Assembly (NCBI GenBank): GCA_015068825.1
Contig: SVJU01000010.1
Coordinates: 1 to 63,587 of the forward strand
From: Oscillospiraceae bacterium
GTDB taxonomy: Bacteria; Bacillota; Clostridia; UMGS1810
Length of the DNA stretch: 63,587 bases
Reading direction: 5' to 3'
This document shows, one piece after another, positions 17,175-26,669 of this stretch. The notes under the pieces were generated by a model. It searched no databases and was not told where the DNA came from. It saw only the letters and a list, made by a program, of their open reading frames with translations. The position numbers and the translations under genes are program-made. The stretch's first letter is position 1; every line of letters starts with the position of its first letter.

Positions 17175-17825
17175 TTAGTAATTTACTTTGTAATTTTCAC
17201 CATAAATACCAGGAATAACTCCTTTATCAAGAAGAACCTGATTTTTTTCATGAGCAATAAGCCATTTGTTTTTTCTAAATAATAATTTATCATCAGGTGT
17301 ATTATCAAGAACACCATTTGTTCCTTTTGGAAGACCAACTACACAAAAGAAACCGTCCTTGGATACTTCGCACGGACAAAAGTGAAGTGTTGTTGCATAA
17401 ACTTCCACCATTTGGCCTTTTTCAAGATAAAATGCTTTTGCATCTTTTGAATCGAATTTTCCATCTTTTATATCAAATATTGTTCCTAATATTAAAACAA
17501 GTGGAGTAGCAGCGATGTTTATTTCAGAATTTTTGTGCCATTCTAACCCATTAAGATAATTGCTATGACCATAGCAAGCACCTATTTGTGTATCTAATTC
17601 ACCAAAAAGTTCATCCTGAATTTTTTTTGAAATTTCTAATTTTTCAAGTGCATCAACACCAAGTTCATATTTTGAACCTTCGCTTGGCATTTCAATTTTT
17701 TCACATTCTTTTATGATTTCAACTGTATCAAAGTTAGTAATTACTTTTCCGTATTTTTCAAATTCTTTATCGTTGACACTATAGAATTTTAGTGTTGGAT
17801 TTTTTTCTTTTAAAGTATTTAGCAT
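17175..17825 (-). CDS. DUF4867-like protein
   Basis: 216 aa on the minus strand, start ATG with AAGGAG 8 bases upstream. I recognise it from memory as the DUF4867 family, which has no established activity. The central part (KNSEINIAATPLVLILG ... FYLEKGQMVEVYATTLHFCPCEV) has the strand spacing of a cupin-like beta-barrel with a histidine and cysteines near FCPCEV. It lies just downstream of serA on the same strand, but a hairpin between them suggests partly separate expression. Confidence 0.7.
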   Translation of the reverse strand: MLNTLKEKNPTLKFYSVNDKEFEKYGKVITNFDTVEIIKECEKIEMPSEGSKYELGVDALEKLEISKKIQDELFGELDTQIGACYGHSNYLNGLEWHKNSEINIAATPLVLILGTIFDIKDGKFDSKDAKAFYLEKGQMVEVYATTLHFCPCEVSKDGFFCVVGLPKGTNGVLDNTPDDKLLFRKNKWLIAHEKNQVLLDKGVIPGIYGENYKVNY

Positions 17826-17855
17826 AATTATTTCTCCTTAAATAGATTAAAACAT

Positions 17856-17886
17856 AATCTCCCGACTTATAAAAAGAGGGGAGATT
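17856..17886 (-). terminator. Hairpin after serA
   Basis: On the minus strand AATCTCCC (17886-17879) pairs with GGGAGATT (17863-17856) and is followed by a short T-rich stretch. It probably attenuates read-through from the ser operon into the DUF4867 gene. Confidence 0.6.
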
Positions 17887-17898
17887 TGTTTAAATAAA

Positions 17899-19062
17899 TT
17901 ACTTAATTACTCTTACTTTCAAAACATTTTCCAATGCTTCAAAGTCAGCTTTTACACTTTCTGGAATGTCATCATCAAGGTCAATTATAGTGTAAGCCAT
18001 ATCTTTTTTGCTTTTGTTAATCATATTAACAATATTGCAGTTATCTTTTGCACAAAGATTTGTAAAATTGCTTACGCAGTTAGGAACATTTTTGTGAGCA
18101 ATGGTAATTCTGGTTTTTCCTTCTCTTGCAAGTGAACAGTTAGGGAAGTTGACAGAATTAACAATATTTCCTTCACACAAATAATCCTGAATTTCAACGC
18201 TTGCCATTTTGGCACAATTGTCTTCTGATTCGGGTGTTGAAGCACCAAGGTGTGGTATAGCAACAACATTATCCATGCAAAGAATTTTTTCGTTTGGGAA
18301 ATCGGTTACGTATGTAGCAACAGTTCCGTTAGCAATAGCTTTTTCTAGAGCAGCATCATCAACAAGACCGCCCCTTGCAAAGTTAAGGATTCTTGCACCT
18401 TTTTTCATAACCGCAAAAAGTTCATCGTTAATCATATTCTTTGTTGCATCATTTAGTGGAACATGAAGAGTAATGTAGTCGCATTCAGCTACTAAATCTT
18501 TAAGTTCATTTGCTTTTCTTACATGTCTTGAAAGACCCCATGCAGCATCAACAGAAATGTATGGGTCATAACCAATAACTTCCATACCAAGATGATAAGC
18601 TGTATTTGCAACCATTACGCCAATAGCACCAAGACCAATTATACCAAGTTTTTTGCCTTCAATTTCAGGACCAACAAAATTGCTTTTTCCTTTTTCTACA
18701 AGCTTACCAACATTTTCGCCTTCGCCTTTTAATGTTTTAGCCCATTCAATACTTTGAGAAATTTTTCTTGAAGATAAGAAAAGTCCGGCTAAAACGAGTT
18801 CTTTAACAGCATTTGCATTTGCACCGGGTGTGTTAAATACTACAATGCCTTTTTCAGAACATTTTTCAATTGGAATATTGTTTGTACCAGCACCAGCTCT
18901 GGCAACAGCTTTTAAATTGTCGCCAAGTTCCATTTCGTGCATATTAAAACTTCTTAAAATTATGCCATCAGGGTCTTTTGCATCGTCAGAAATGTTAAAA
19001 ACATTTTTATCAAGTAGATCAAGACCACAAGAAGCAATTTTATTTAAAGTTAAAATTTCCAT
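17899..19062 (-). CDS. serA: D-3-phosphoglycerate dehydrogenase
   Basis: 387 aa, the short SerA form. The NAD-binding motif is GLGAIGVMVANTAY, the substrate-site motif RAGAGTNNIP, and the catalytic histidine is in IPHLGAST. A C-terminal ACT domain (about 315-387, beginning ITIAHKNVPNCVSNF) probably allows feedback control by serine. SerA oxidises 3-phosphoglycerate as the first step of serine synthesis. It lies 18 bases downstream of serC in the same direction, so the first two steps are made together; no serB is seen here. Confidence 0.95.
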   Translation of the reverse strand: MEILTLNKIASCGLDLLDKNVFNISDDAKDPDGIILRSFNMHEMELGDNLKAVARAGAGTNNIPIEKCSEKGIVVFNTPGANANAVKELVLAGLFLSSRKISQSIEWAKTLKGEGENVGKLVEKGKSNFVGPEIEGKKLGIIGLGAIGVMVANTAYHLGMEVIGYDPYISVDAAWGLSRHVRKANELKDLVAECDYITLHVPLNDATKNMINDELFAVMKKGARILNFARGGLVDDAALEKAIANGTVATYVTDFPNEKILCMDNVVAIPHLGASTPESEDNCAKMASVEIQDYLCEGNIVNSVNFPNCSLAREGKTRITIAHKNVPNCVSNFTNLCAKDNCNIVNMINKSKKDMAYTIIDLDDDIPESVKADFEALENVLKVRVIK

Positions 19063-19080
19063 AATTTGCCTCCAGATAAA

Positions 19081-20160
19081 CTATTTATTTTCTGTTTCGA
19101 ATTTTTTCATAAAGTCAATAAGAGCTTTAACACCTTCAACAGGCATAGCATTGTAAATGCTTGCTCTCATGCCACCAACAGAACGGTGACCTTTTAGGTT
19201 CATAAGACCTGCTTCTTTAGATTCTTTAACAAATTTAGCATTTAATTCTTCGCTGTCAGTAACAAAAGGAACATTCATTAAAGATCTGTCTTCTTTAGCA
19301 ACTGTTGCTTTAAACATTGCAGAATTGTCGAGAAAATCATATAACAAACCTGCTTTATATTCGTTGATTTTCTGAATTTCTTTGATTCCGCCAAGACCTT
19401 TTAGCCATTCACAAACAAGCTTGCAGATGTAAATTGTGTAGGTTGGGGGAGTATTGAACATAGAACCATTTTCTGCGTGTGTTGCATAATTAAACATTGT
19501 AGGAGTAATGTCAAGTGCATTGCCAATTAAATCTTCTCTTACAATTGCAACTGTTAATCCTGCCGGAGCCATGTTTTTCTGAGCACCAGCATAAATAATG
19601 CCAAATTTATTTACATCAATTTCCTGACTTAGAATTGAAGAAGACATGTCTGCAACAAGCGGAACATTACCAACATCAGGAAGTGATGTATAACGTGTTC
19701 CGTAAATAGTGTTGTTGTGTGTGATGTGAACATAATCTGCATCAGGAGTGAACATGCTTTTATCAAGTTTTGGTATGTAGCTGAATGTTCTATCTTCAGA
19801 AGATGCAACAATTTTTACATCACCATATCGACCTGCTTCTTTAGCAGCTTTTTTAGCCCATACACCTGTTAAAACATAGTCAGCTTTTTTATTTTTATAT
19901 AGATTTAATGGTACCATTGCAAACTGCGAAGAAGCACCGCCTTGTAAAAACATAACTTTGTAGTTGTCACCAATTCCAAGTAAATCTCTTAATAATGCTT
20001 CACATTCATCAATGATTGCCTGAAAATCGGAGGAACGGTGGCTCATTTCCATAACCGACATTCCGGAATTTCCATATACTACTAATTCTTTTTGTGCTTT
20101 TTCTAATACCTCTAAAGGTAAGCAAGATGGACCTGCTGAAAAGTTAAAAACTCTCTCCAC
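19081..20160 (-). CDS. serC: Phosphoserine aminotransferase
   Basis: 359 aa class V PLP aminotransferase. The N-terminus NFSAGPSCLPLEVL and the PLP lysine motif IYAGAQKNMAPAGLT are diagnostic, and GHRSVGGMRASIYNAM near the end is the usual C-terminal signature. It converts 3-phosphohydroxypyruvate and glutamate to phosphoserine and 2-oxoglutarate. A good promoter sits about 60 bases upstream on the minus strand. Confidence 0.96.
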   Translation of the reverse strand: MERVFNFSAGPSCLPLEVLEKAQKELVVYGNSGMSVMEMSHRSSDFQAIIDECEALLRDLLGIGDNYKVMFLQGGASSQFAMVPLNLYKNKKADYVLTGVWAKKAAKEAGRYGDVKIVASSEDRTFSYIPKLDKSMFTPDADYVHITHNNTIYGTRYTSLPDVGNVPLVADMSSSILSQEIDVNKFGIIYAGAQKNMAPAGLTVAIVREDLIGNALDITPTMFNYATHAENGSMFNTPPTYTIYICKLVCEWLKGLGGIKEIQKINEYKAGLLYDFLDNSAMFKATVAKEDRSLMNVPFVTDSEELNAKFVKESKEAGLMNLKGHRSVGGMRASIYNAMPVEGVKALIDFMKKFETENK

Positions 20161-20221
20161 TTTTTATTCCTCCATAACTTAATTTATTTTTTACCTTTTA
20201 ATAATGAAAAGATTAAAGATA

Positions 20222-20250
20222 ATTATATAACATTTTTTGCTAATAGTCAA
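20222..20250 (-). promoter_or_regulatory. Sigma-A promoter for serC-serA
   Basis: On the minus strand TTGACT (20250-20245) and TATAAT (20227-20222) are 17 bases apart. Confidence 0.75.
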
Positions 20251-20298
20251 TGGTAAAATAGCAAATTCTTAACATTTTTTGTTATAAATTTATCAAAC

Positions 20299-21540
20299 TT
20301 ATTTTATCTGTCTACATTCTAAATAAAATCTTTTATCACACGCATCTCCCATTGAAAAAGTTTTTCTTGGAAGCGCACCATCAACAATAACAGTTTTAAA
20401 CAAATCACTTTTTTTCATGCCTTTTAAAATTATACCAATATTTCTTTCCTTTTGTGATAGTTTTTCTACAACACCATCACCGTGAATATAATCTACTTTA
20501 CCACCAAATTTATCTATGTAATAATCAATAAATCTTTGTATGCAACCAACTGTAAGGTTAAAATCAGGATTTTTTATGTTCAATGGCATTTTCCTGCCAT
20601 TTGCTAAAAGAATAAAACTTGTATCTGTTTCATCCTCAGATAAATTATAAAACTTTTTAAGCTCATTTTCGAAATTTTGTTCATCAACATCAAAAACTAC
20701 TCTATGAATAGGTTCAAAAACAAGTGAATCATCGTGTAAGTTCACAATTTCAACAAGAGCATATCTTAATGGTAATTCTTTTGCTGAATCACCAATTTCT
20801 TCCTTTTTATTTTCGTAACAGGTTTTGGCAGTAGCAAGAGAATGATTTCCGTCACCAACAGCATATTGCAAAACGCCTTTATCTTTAACGGAGTATTTTT
20901 TCTCAAAATATTCTTTATTACCCAATTTTTCAAGTTTTTCCAAAATGTCATCGGTATTTGTGATTTTATATCCTTTAATTCCGCCAGAGTTTTCCATCAA
21001 AGAAAAATTATATACTATTTCCAGTGCGGATTTGTCGATTTTTTCTATTATTTCTTTTTCATCATCGTCAATTAAAAGCATAACATGTGGAAGCTCCAAC
21101 ATCGCGTCTTTTCTAACCTTTACTCTTGGAGGAATTCTTTCTAACACCGTTCCTTCGGTTGCCCTTATAAGCGATGAAGAACCTTTGTTAAAATCATATT
21201 CTTCAAGGTCAACCACACCAACAATACCTTTTCTTATAGTGCCGTTTTTAAGAGTTCTTTCGACATAGATAAGACAAGGTTCGGTTTTGTTTAAAATGCT
21301 ATTTAAAGCATATTCCTGCATTGTTTTGTTTATGTTTTCTATTCTTTTTTCGACATCTTCATCTTCCAAATATATTTCTGGAAAAATTAAGTTCAGTGTC
21401 GAAGGCTCGTTTCCCACAAATTCTTCAACACTTTTCCAGTATTCGGGTTCAGATGTATACTGATCACACGCAACAACGCTCCATCTTTCCATGCTGTTTA
21501 CTTTCGGGAGCATAATTTCTGCTTTGTTAAAAACTGACAT
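20299..21540 (-). CDS. DUF1015 protein (conserved partner of serine biosynthesis genes)
   Basis: 413 aa from the ATG at 21540 (AAAGGAAG upstream); a longer frame begins before that site. The DUF1015 signatures are present (KVNSMERWSVVACDQYTSEPEYW, here read in pieces; AVGDGNHSLATAKTCYE; HRVVFDV). The family often lies beside serA/serC in Clostridia and Thermotogae, but its reaction is not established to my knowledge. The strictly conserved GDGNHSLATA looks like a catalytic or nucleotide-binding loop. It lies upstream of serC with a 138-base gap that holds a separate serC promoter. Confidence 0.85.
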   Translation of the reverse strand: MSVFNKAEIMLPKVNSMERWSVVACDQYTSEPEYWKSVEEFVGNEPSTLNLIFPEIYLEDEDVEKRIENINKTMQEYALNSILNKTEPCLIYVERTLKNGTIRKGIVGVVDLEEYDFNKGSSSLIRATEGTVLERIPPRVKVRKDAMLELPHVMLLIDDDEKEIIEKIDKSALEIVYNFSLMENSGGIKGYKITNTDDILEKLEKLGNKEYFEKKYSVKDKGVLQYAVGDGNHSLATAKTCYENKKEEIGDSAKELPLRYALVEIVNLHDDSLVFEPIHRVVFDVDEQNFENELKKFYNLSEDETDTSFILLANGRKMPLNIKNPDFNLTVGCIQRFIDYYIDKFGGKVDYIHGDGVVEKLSQKERNIGIILKGMKKSDLFKTVIVDGALPRKTFSMGDACDKRFYLECRQIK

Positions 21541-21690
21541 TTTATTCTTCCTTTCTAATGTTAAAATGATAAACATATCATTATTTTAAACTTTTTGTTA
21601 CAATTTTGCAAGTATTTTAAAAAAACAGTATCTTTTTTTTGAAAAAATGTTATAATTAAGTTAAATATTTTAGAAAGGTAATAATATTTT

Positions 21691-23793
21691 ATGACGCAAA
21701 AAGAAAAATTGATGTCATTTTTTAAAGATGATTTATACATTCCAATGACAACTGATGATATTATTTTAGTTCTTGATGTTCCAAATGATGATAAAGAAGA
21801 ATTTTTATCTATTATAAATGAACTTGTTTGTGAAGGTTATATTATTAAAACCAAGAAAAATCGTTTTGCACTTGCTGAAAATATGGGATTTGTAAGCGGA
21901 AAATTTCAGAGTACGGAACGCGGCTTTGGTTTTTTGATTTGCGATGATAAAGATGATATTTTCATCCCTGAAAACAGAGTAAATGGTGCGCTTAATGGTG
22001 ATACCGTTCTTGTAAGGATTACATCCAAAAAGACCGCAACCAGACGCAGTGAGGGAGAGGTTGTTTCTGTACTTAAAAGAGAAAATAAATATATTGTAGG
22101 AACATTTTCTCAAAGCCGAAATTTTGGCTTTGTAATTCCTGATGATAAAAAGCTAAAAAAGGATATTTTCATTTCAAAATACAAAAGCACAGGCACAAAA
22201 GATGGCGATAAAGTTGTTTGTGAAATTATTGATTTTGCATCAGACAGAAAAAACCCCGAAGGTATAATTATTGAAAATTTGGGTGCTTCTTATGAAAATG
22301 GAGTTGATGTTAAAGCGGTTATAAGAAGATTTAACATTCGTGATAAATTTGATAAAAAACTTTTGTGTGAAGCTGACAAAATACCTGATTTTGTGAGCGA
22401 AAAAGAAATTAAAGGACGATGTGATTTCAGAGGGGATATCGTTATTACAATTGATGGAGCAGATGCAAAGGATTTAGATGATGCAGTTTGTGTGAAAAAA
22501 AGTGAAAATGGCTATCAGCTTTGCGTTCATATTGCAGATGTAACACATTATGTGTTGGAAAATTCAATTATTGACAAAGAGGCATTTGAAAGGGCAACAA
22601 GTGTTTATTTTGCCGACAGAGTTATCCCCATGCTTCCAAAAAAGCTTTCTAATGGAATATGCTCGTTAAATCCAAAGGTTGACAGATTAACTTTATCTGT
22701 TATAATGGATATTGATTCAAATGGTGATTTAATAAATTCAAAAATAGTCGAAGGTGTTATTAAGACAAAAGAGAGAATGACCTATGATGATGTTGCAAAA
22801 ATTCTTGTAGATGATGATTTGAATTTAAAAGAAAAATACGGTCATATTTTAGAATCTCTTTATTTAATGAATGAACTTGCACTTCTTTTAAAGGGGAAAA
22901 GATTGAAAAAAGGCGGAATAGATTTTGATTTCCCCGAAACCAAAATTATTTTTGATGAAAATGGCAAAGTTGCTGATATAAAAAGAAGAGAAAATACAAT
23001 TGCAAATTCTATTATAGAAGAATTTATGCTTATGTGTAACAAAACAATTGCCGAAACATTTTTCTGGGCATCTGTACCTTTTGTATACAGAGTGCACGAA
23101 AAACCTTCTCAAGAAAAAATTACTTCTTTTAATGAATTTATAAAAAACATGGGATATACTCTTAAAGGTAGTGGTGAAATTCACCCTAAAGCATTTGCAA
23201 CATTACTTGATAAAATCAAAAATACTCCTTATGAAAGAATTATTTCAACAGCAATGCTTCGTTCACTTATGAAGGCTAAATATAAAGCGGAAAATGAAGG
23301 GCATTTTGGACTTGCATTTGAATACTATTGTCATTTTACTTCACCAATAAGAAGATACCCCGACCTTGCAATTCACAGAATTATAAAAGAATTTATAAAA
23401 ACGGGAATAACAGAAGAAAGAAACAGTAAACTTTTGGCATTTACTCAAAGTGTTGCGTTAAATTCGAGTGAAAAAGAGGTTAATGCCGAAAATGCTGAAA
23501 GAGAAGTAGAAGATATTAAAAAGGCAGAATTTATGCATAATAAAATTGGTGAAGAATTTAGTGGAATTATTTCTTCTGTGACATCATTTGGATTTTTTGT
23601 CGAGCTTGAAAACAGTGTCGAAGGTCTTGTAAGAATTGCAGAACTTGATGACGATTACTATATTTATGATGAGAAAAATTTTGCTCTTATAGGTGAGAGA
23701 AAACATAAAGTATATAAAATAGGCGACGCAGTTCGGATAATTGTCGCAGGTGTTGATGTGGCTTCTCATCAAATTGATTTTGTGTTAAAATAG
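21691..23793 (+). CDS. rnr: Ribonuclease R
   Basis: 700 aa. An N-terminal winged-helix and two cold-shock OB domains (for example GFGFLICDDKDDIFIP, NFGFVIPDDK) precede the RNB catalytic domain, whose metal-binding aspartates lie in IDGADAKDLDDAV, and a C-terminal S1 domain (FSGIISSVTSFGFFVELEN). RNase R degrades structured RNA 3' to 5' and works with SmpB-tmRNA in ribosome rescue. smpB follows 19 bases later, the common rnr-smpB pairing. No tmRNA gene was seen nearby. Confidence 0.96.
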   Translation: MTQKEKLMSFFKDDLYIPMTTDDIILVLDVPNDDKEEFLSIINELVCEGYIIKTKKNRFALAENMGFVSGKFQSTERGFGFLICDDKDDIFIPENRVNGALNGDTVLVRITSKKTATRRSEGEVVSVLKRENKYIVGTFSQSRNFGFVIPDDKKLKKDIFISKYKSTGTKDGDKVVCEIIDFASDRKNPEGIIIENLGASYENGVDVKAVIRRFNIRDKFDKKLLCEADKIPDFVSEKEIKGRCDFRGDIVITIDGADAKDLDDAVCVKKSENGYQLCVHIADVTHYVLENSIIDKEAFERATSVYFADRVIPMLPKKLSNGICSLNPKVDRLTLSVIMDIDSNGDLINSKIVEGVIKTKERMTYDDVAKILVDDDLNLKEKYGHILESLYLMNELALLLKGKRLKKGGIDFDFPETKIIFDENGKVADIKRRENTIANSIIEEFMLMCNKTIAETFFWASVPFVYRVHEKPSQEKITSFNEFIKNMGYTLKGSGEIHPKAFATLLDKIKNTPYERIISTAMLRSLMKAKYKAENEGHFGLAFEYYCHFTSPIRRYPDLAIHRIIKEFIKTGITEERNSKLLAFTQSVALNSSEKEVNAENAEREVEDIKKAEFMHNKIGEEFSGIISSVTSFGFFVELENSVEGLVRIAELDDDYYIYDEKNFALIGERKHKVYKIGDAVRIIVAGVDVASHQIDFVLK

Positions 23794-23812
23794 AATAGCA
23801 GAGGTGACATAA

Positions 23813-24274
23813 TTGGATAGCATAAAACTTATTTCTCAAAACAAAAAGGCGTGGCATGATTATTTTATAATTGAAACGATTGAATGCGGTATTTCACTTG
23901 CAGGAACTGAAGTTAAATCTTTAAGAGAAGGTAAAGTTAATTTAAAAGAAGCGTATGCACAAATACAAAATGGTGAAGTATTTGTTAAACAGATGCATAT
24001 AAGTCCATTTGAAAAAGGAAATATTTTCAACAAAGACCCGCTTCGCGAAAGAAAACTATTGCTTCATAAAAGTGAGATAAGAAGACTTATAGGGCAAACA
24101 AAAGAAAAAGGTTTTTCGCTTGTGCCTACAAAACTGTATTTTAAAAACTCAAAAGTGAAAATTGAAATAGCACTTGTAAAAGGTAAGAAAGATTATGACA
24201 AAAGAGAAGCTATTGCAAAAAAAGATGCTGATCGTTCAATGGACAGAAAGATTAAAGAATTCAATCAAAGATAA
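23813..24274 (+). CDS. smpB: tmRNA-binding protein SmpB
   Basis: 153 aa starting at TTG with GAGGTG upstream. Family motifs: [41 protein letters not shown] and the basic C-terminal tail ([21 protein letters not shown]) that enters the ribosomal A site. SmpB delivers tmRNA to stalled ribosomes. It is co-transcribed with rnr. Confidence 0.97.
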   Translation: MDSIKLISQNKKAWHDYFIIETIECGISLAGTEVKSLREGKVNLKEAYAQIQNGEVFVKQMHISPFEKGNIFNKDPLRERKLLLHKSEIRRLIGQTKEKGFSLVPTKLYFKNSKVKIEIALVKGKKDYDKREAIAKKDADRSMDRKIKEFNQR

Positions 24275-24276
24275 AT

Positions 24277-24304
24277 CAATCCCCCAAGAAAAATTGGGGG
24301 ATTG
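24277..24304 (+). terminator. Terminator hairpin after smpB
   Basis: CAATCCCCCAA (24277-24287) pairs with TTGGGGGATTG (24294-24304), followed by a T-rich stretch interrupted by G and A. Confidence 0.75.
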
Positions 24305-24449
24305 TGCTTTATTATTTATAACTTTCAATCATAATTTATAAGTTTTCTTCTGTCTTGTTTTACCATTTCAAAAGCAGTTTCGTAGTTCGTCATTTTTTTG
24401 CGCATAGTTTTCAATTGAAAGTTTTATTTTTTCTTTCTCCTTTTTAATA

Positions 24450-24478
24450 TTGACAATTATTTTGAAATATGATATTGT
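24450..24478 (+). promoter_or_regulatory. Sigma-A promoter of the RpiR-MFS operon
   Basis: TTGACA (24450-24455), a 17-base spacer and TATTGT (24473-24478). The rest of the 24305-24560 gap holds no gene I can support; a frameshifted minus-strand peptide remnant was considered and set aside. Confidence 0.65.
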
Positions 24479-24564
24479 AATATTGTTCTAATATTTTTGC
24501 TTAAATTGGAAATTAATTTCATTATACTTTGTTTGTGTTTACTTCTCAAACGTTATTTCAGGGA

Positions 24565-25425
24565 GTGATAACTATAAAAAACCATTCATGTTTAATGTCC
24601 ATAAAAAACAATTATAAAAAACTTACCGATGCTGAAAAAAAGGTTGCAGATTATATAGTGAAAAATAGTTCAGAAGTTATTGTTATGTCAATATCTGAAC
24701 TGTCTGAAAAATCAAATTCCGCTAAATCTGCTGTTATAAGATGTTGCAAATCACTTGGATTTAACGGGTATTCTGATTTGAAAATATCGCTCGCAATGGA
24801 GCTATCGAAAAACAAGCAGCTTAACTATACTCCGTATATTTCACCTGATGATAACGCAGGTGATATTTTAGATAAAGTGTTTTCAGCAAATGTCAAAGCC
24901 TTGCACGATACTGCCGAGAAAACTGACAGAAAAGTTTTACAAAATGTAGTTGATTTGCTATCTTTGGCAAAAACGGTATATATATATGGAATAGGAACAT
25001 CAGCTTCGCTTGCAAGAGAATTTCAGTATCGGCTTATGCAATTTGGATATACAGCAATTTACTATACTGATGTTCCTTCAATGAAAATTTCTACTATGAA
25101 CATTAAAAAGGGTGATGTTGCAATCGGTATTTCACATAGCGGCAGAACAATTGCTACAGTTGATGCTTTAAAACTTGCCGATAATATGGGGGCAGATACT
25201 GTTTGTATTACAAGTTATCCAGAAAGCGAAATTACAAAGGTGAGCGATTATTCAATTGAAATTTTTTCTGATGAGATACAGTATCCTGTTGAAGCGGTAT
25301 CAGCACGAATTGCACATCTAAGTATTATTGATGCAATATGCATTGCTTTGTCAGCAAAAAATTACGAAAGTGCAATTATAAGAGCAAAAAATGCTCATGA
25401 TTTGGTTAATACAATAAGACATTAA
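24565..25425 (+). CDS. RpiR-family transcriptional regulator
   Basis: About 286 aa. An N-terminal helix-turn-helix of the RpiR type (LTDAEKKVADYIV ... SISELSEKSNSAKSAVIRCCKSLGFNGYSDLKISLA) is followed by a SIS sugar-phosphate-binding domain (TVYIYGIGTSASLAREFQYRLMQFG, read in pieces; GISHSGRTIATVDAL). Such regulators sense phosphosugars. The start is uncertain: GGGAG at 24561-24565 has optimal spacing (8 bases) only to an ATA codon at 24574, while the GTG at 24565 overlaps that site and the first ATG is at 24595. It is 14 bases before an MFS transporter gene, the likely target. Confidence 0.88.
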   Translation: MITIKNHSCLMSIKNNYKKLTDAEKKVADYIVKNSSEVIVMSISELSEKSNSAKSAVIRCCKSLGFNGYSDLKISLAMELSKNKQLNYTPYISPDDNAGDILDKVFSANVKALHDTAEKTDRKVLQNVVDLLSLAKTVYIYGIGTSASLAREFQYRLMQFGYTAIYYTDVPSMKISTMNIKKGDVAIGISHSGRTIATVDALKLADNMGADTVCITSYPESEITKVSDYSIEIFSDEIQYPVEAVSARIAHLSIIDAICIALSAKNYESAIIRAKNAHDLVNTIRH

Positions 25426-25439
25426 AGGAGATTACATAA

Positions 25440-26621
25440 ATGACTAAGAGAAAACAACTTTTGATTTTTATTGCATGTTATTTGGCTTATACATCAATTT
25501 ATATTGCAAGGCTTAATCTGACTGTTGCTACGCCAGGTCTTATATTAAATGGTATAGCAGGAAATGAACAAATTGGTATGCTTGGTGGAGCTTTTTCTGT
25601 AGTTTATGCAATAGGCAGGCTTATCAATGGGTATATAAGTGATAAAAAGCCGCCATATGTTATGATATTTTCAGGTTTGATTTTGGTATCAGTGAGCAAT
25701 ATTCTTGTTGGATTTTTTCCACCATTTATGGCAATGATTTTTTTGTGGAGTGTGAATGCATATTCGCAGTCTATGCTATGGAGTTCGGTTTTAAGAATTG
25801 TGGGCAGTATTTATGATCCTAAAACGGCAAAAAAGAAAACTACATATATGGTTACTACTGTTGCAACCGGTAATATTCTTGGTATTATATTGAGTACAAC
25901 TATCATAAATAAGTTAGGTCTTTCTTATGCTTTTATAATTCCTGGAATAATTACATTTGTATTTGCATTTTTGATTATTGCTACAACAAAAACAGTAGAG
26001 TGTAGTGTAAATGTAAAAAGTTCTCATATTTCGCTTTTTGAGTTGTTTAAAAACAAAGACATTCAAACTGTTTTGTCACCAGCTTTTTTTCATGGTGTTA
26101 TGAAGGATAATATCAGCTTATGGATGACGGTTTATTTTGTTGATAAATTCAGCATCAATCTGACTGAATCTGCATATTTTGTTCTTTTTATACCAATTAT
26201 TGGATTCATTGGAAGAATGGCGTATCCTATGTGTTACAAATTTTTGGGTGAAAATGAGCATAAGGTTTCTGTATTCTCGTTTATTCTTTGTGTTTTGTCT
26301 TGTATTCCAATAACTATTGGGGTTGGAGGTCCTGTTGCTGCGGTTGTTTGCTTAAGTGTGATTTATGCTTCAGTTTCAATTATAAATACTTCAATGCTTT
26401 CTATTTTTCCACTTAGATTTTTAAATACAGGAAATGTTGCATCTGTAAGTGGTGTTATGGATCTTGCGACATATTGTGGTGCTGGGGCAGGATCGTTTAT
26501 TTATGGTATTGTGATTAAAAATTTTGGTTACTCACCAATGTTTGTTTCGTGGATGATTATATCAATAATTTCAATTCCAATAATTATAAGGTTAGTTAAA
26601 AATGATAAAAGAGCTGTATGA
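25440..26621 (+). CDS. MFS transporter, organophosphate/sugar-phosphate antiporter-like
   Basis: 393 aa with about 12 membrane helices. The N-terminal half has the pattern of the GlpT/UhpT branch (YLAYTSIYIARLNLTVATPGL; the loop INGYISDKKPP in place of the usual R-x-G-R type motif). The ribosome site is AAAGGAG. Together with the RpiR regulator upstream, uptake of a phosphorylated sugar or a related organic anion is the best guess, but the substrate cannot be read from sequence. Confidence 0.8.
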   Translation: MTKRKQLLIFIACYLAYTSIYIARLNLTVATPGLILNGIAGNEQIGMLGGAFSVVYAIGRLINGYISDKKPPYVMIFSGLILVSVSNILVGFFPPFMAMIFLWSVNAYSQSMLWSSVLRIVGSIYDPKTAKKKTTYMVTTVATGNILGIILSTTIINKLGLSYAFIIPGIITFVFAFLIIATTKTVECSVNVKSSHISLFELFKNKDIQTVLSPAFFHGVMKDNISLWMTVYFVDKFSINLTESAYFVLFIPIIGFIGRMAYPMCYKFLGENEHKVSVFSFILCVLSCIPITIGVGGPVAAVVCLSVIYASVSIINTSMLSIFPLRFLNTGNVASVSGVMDLATYCGAGAGSFIYGIVIKNFGYSPMFVSWMIISIISIPIIIRLVKNDKRAV

Positions 26622-26633
26622 TTGCAGCTCTTT
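26610..26633 (+). terminator. Hairpin at the end of the MFS gene
   Basis: AGAGCTG (26610-26616) pairs with CAGCTCT (26625-26631); the stop codon is in the loop. It stands just before a stronger palindromic terminator. Confidence 0.5.
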
Positions 26634-26641
26634 AAAATAAA

Positions 26642-26669
26642 AAAACGGAGTGAATATTCACTCCGTTTT
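26642..26669. terminator. Perfect palindromic terminator shared by MFS gene and tRNA-Lys
   Basis: A perfect 28-base palindrome with core ACGGAGTGAATATTCACT and A4/T4 ends. It can stop transcription from both sides. Its last base is also the last base of the tRNA CCA end. Confidence 0.8.

Noticed and set aside
24330-24450. Minus-strand peptide remnant (ENYAQKNDELRN joined by a frameshift to YETAFEMVKQDRRKL)
   Set aside because: It has an AAAGGAG upstream but no ATG/GTG/TTG in the right place and needs a frameshift. It may be a decayed small gene, but the evidence is too thin to annotate.
24305-24528. tmRNA gene next to smpB
   Set aside because: No tRNA-Ala-like acceptor ends or tag reading frame are visible in the gap.
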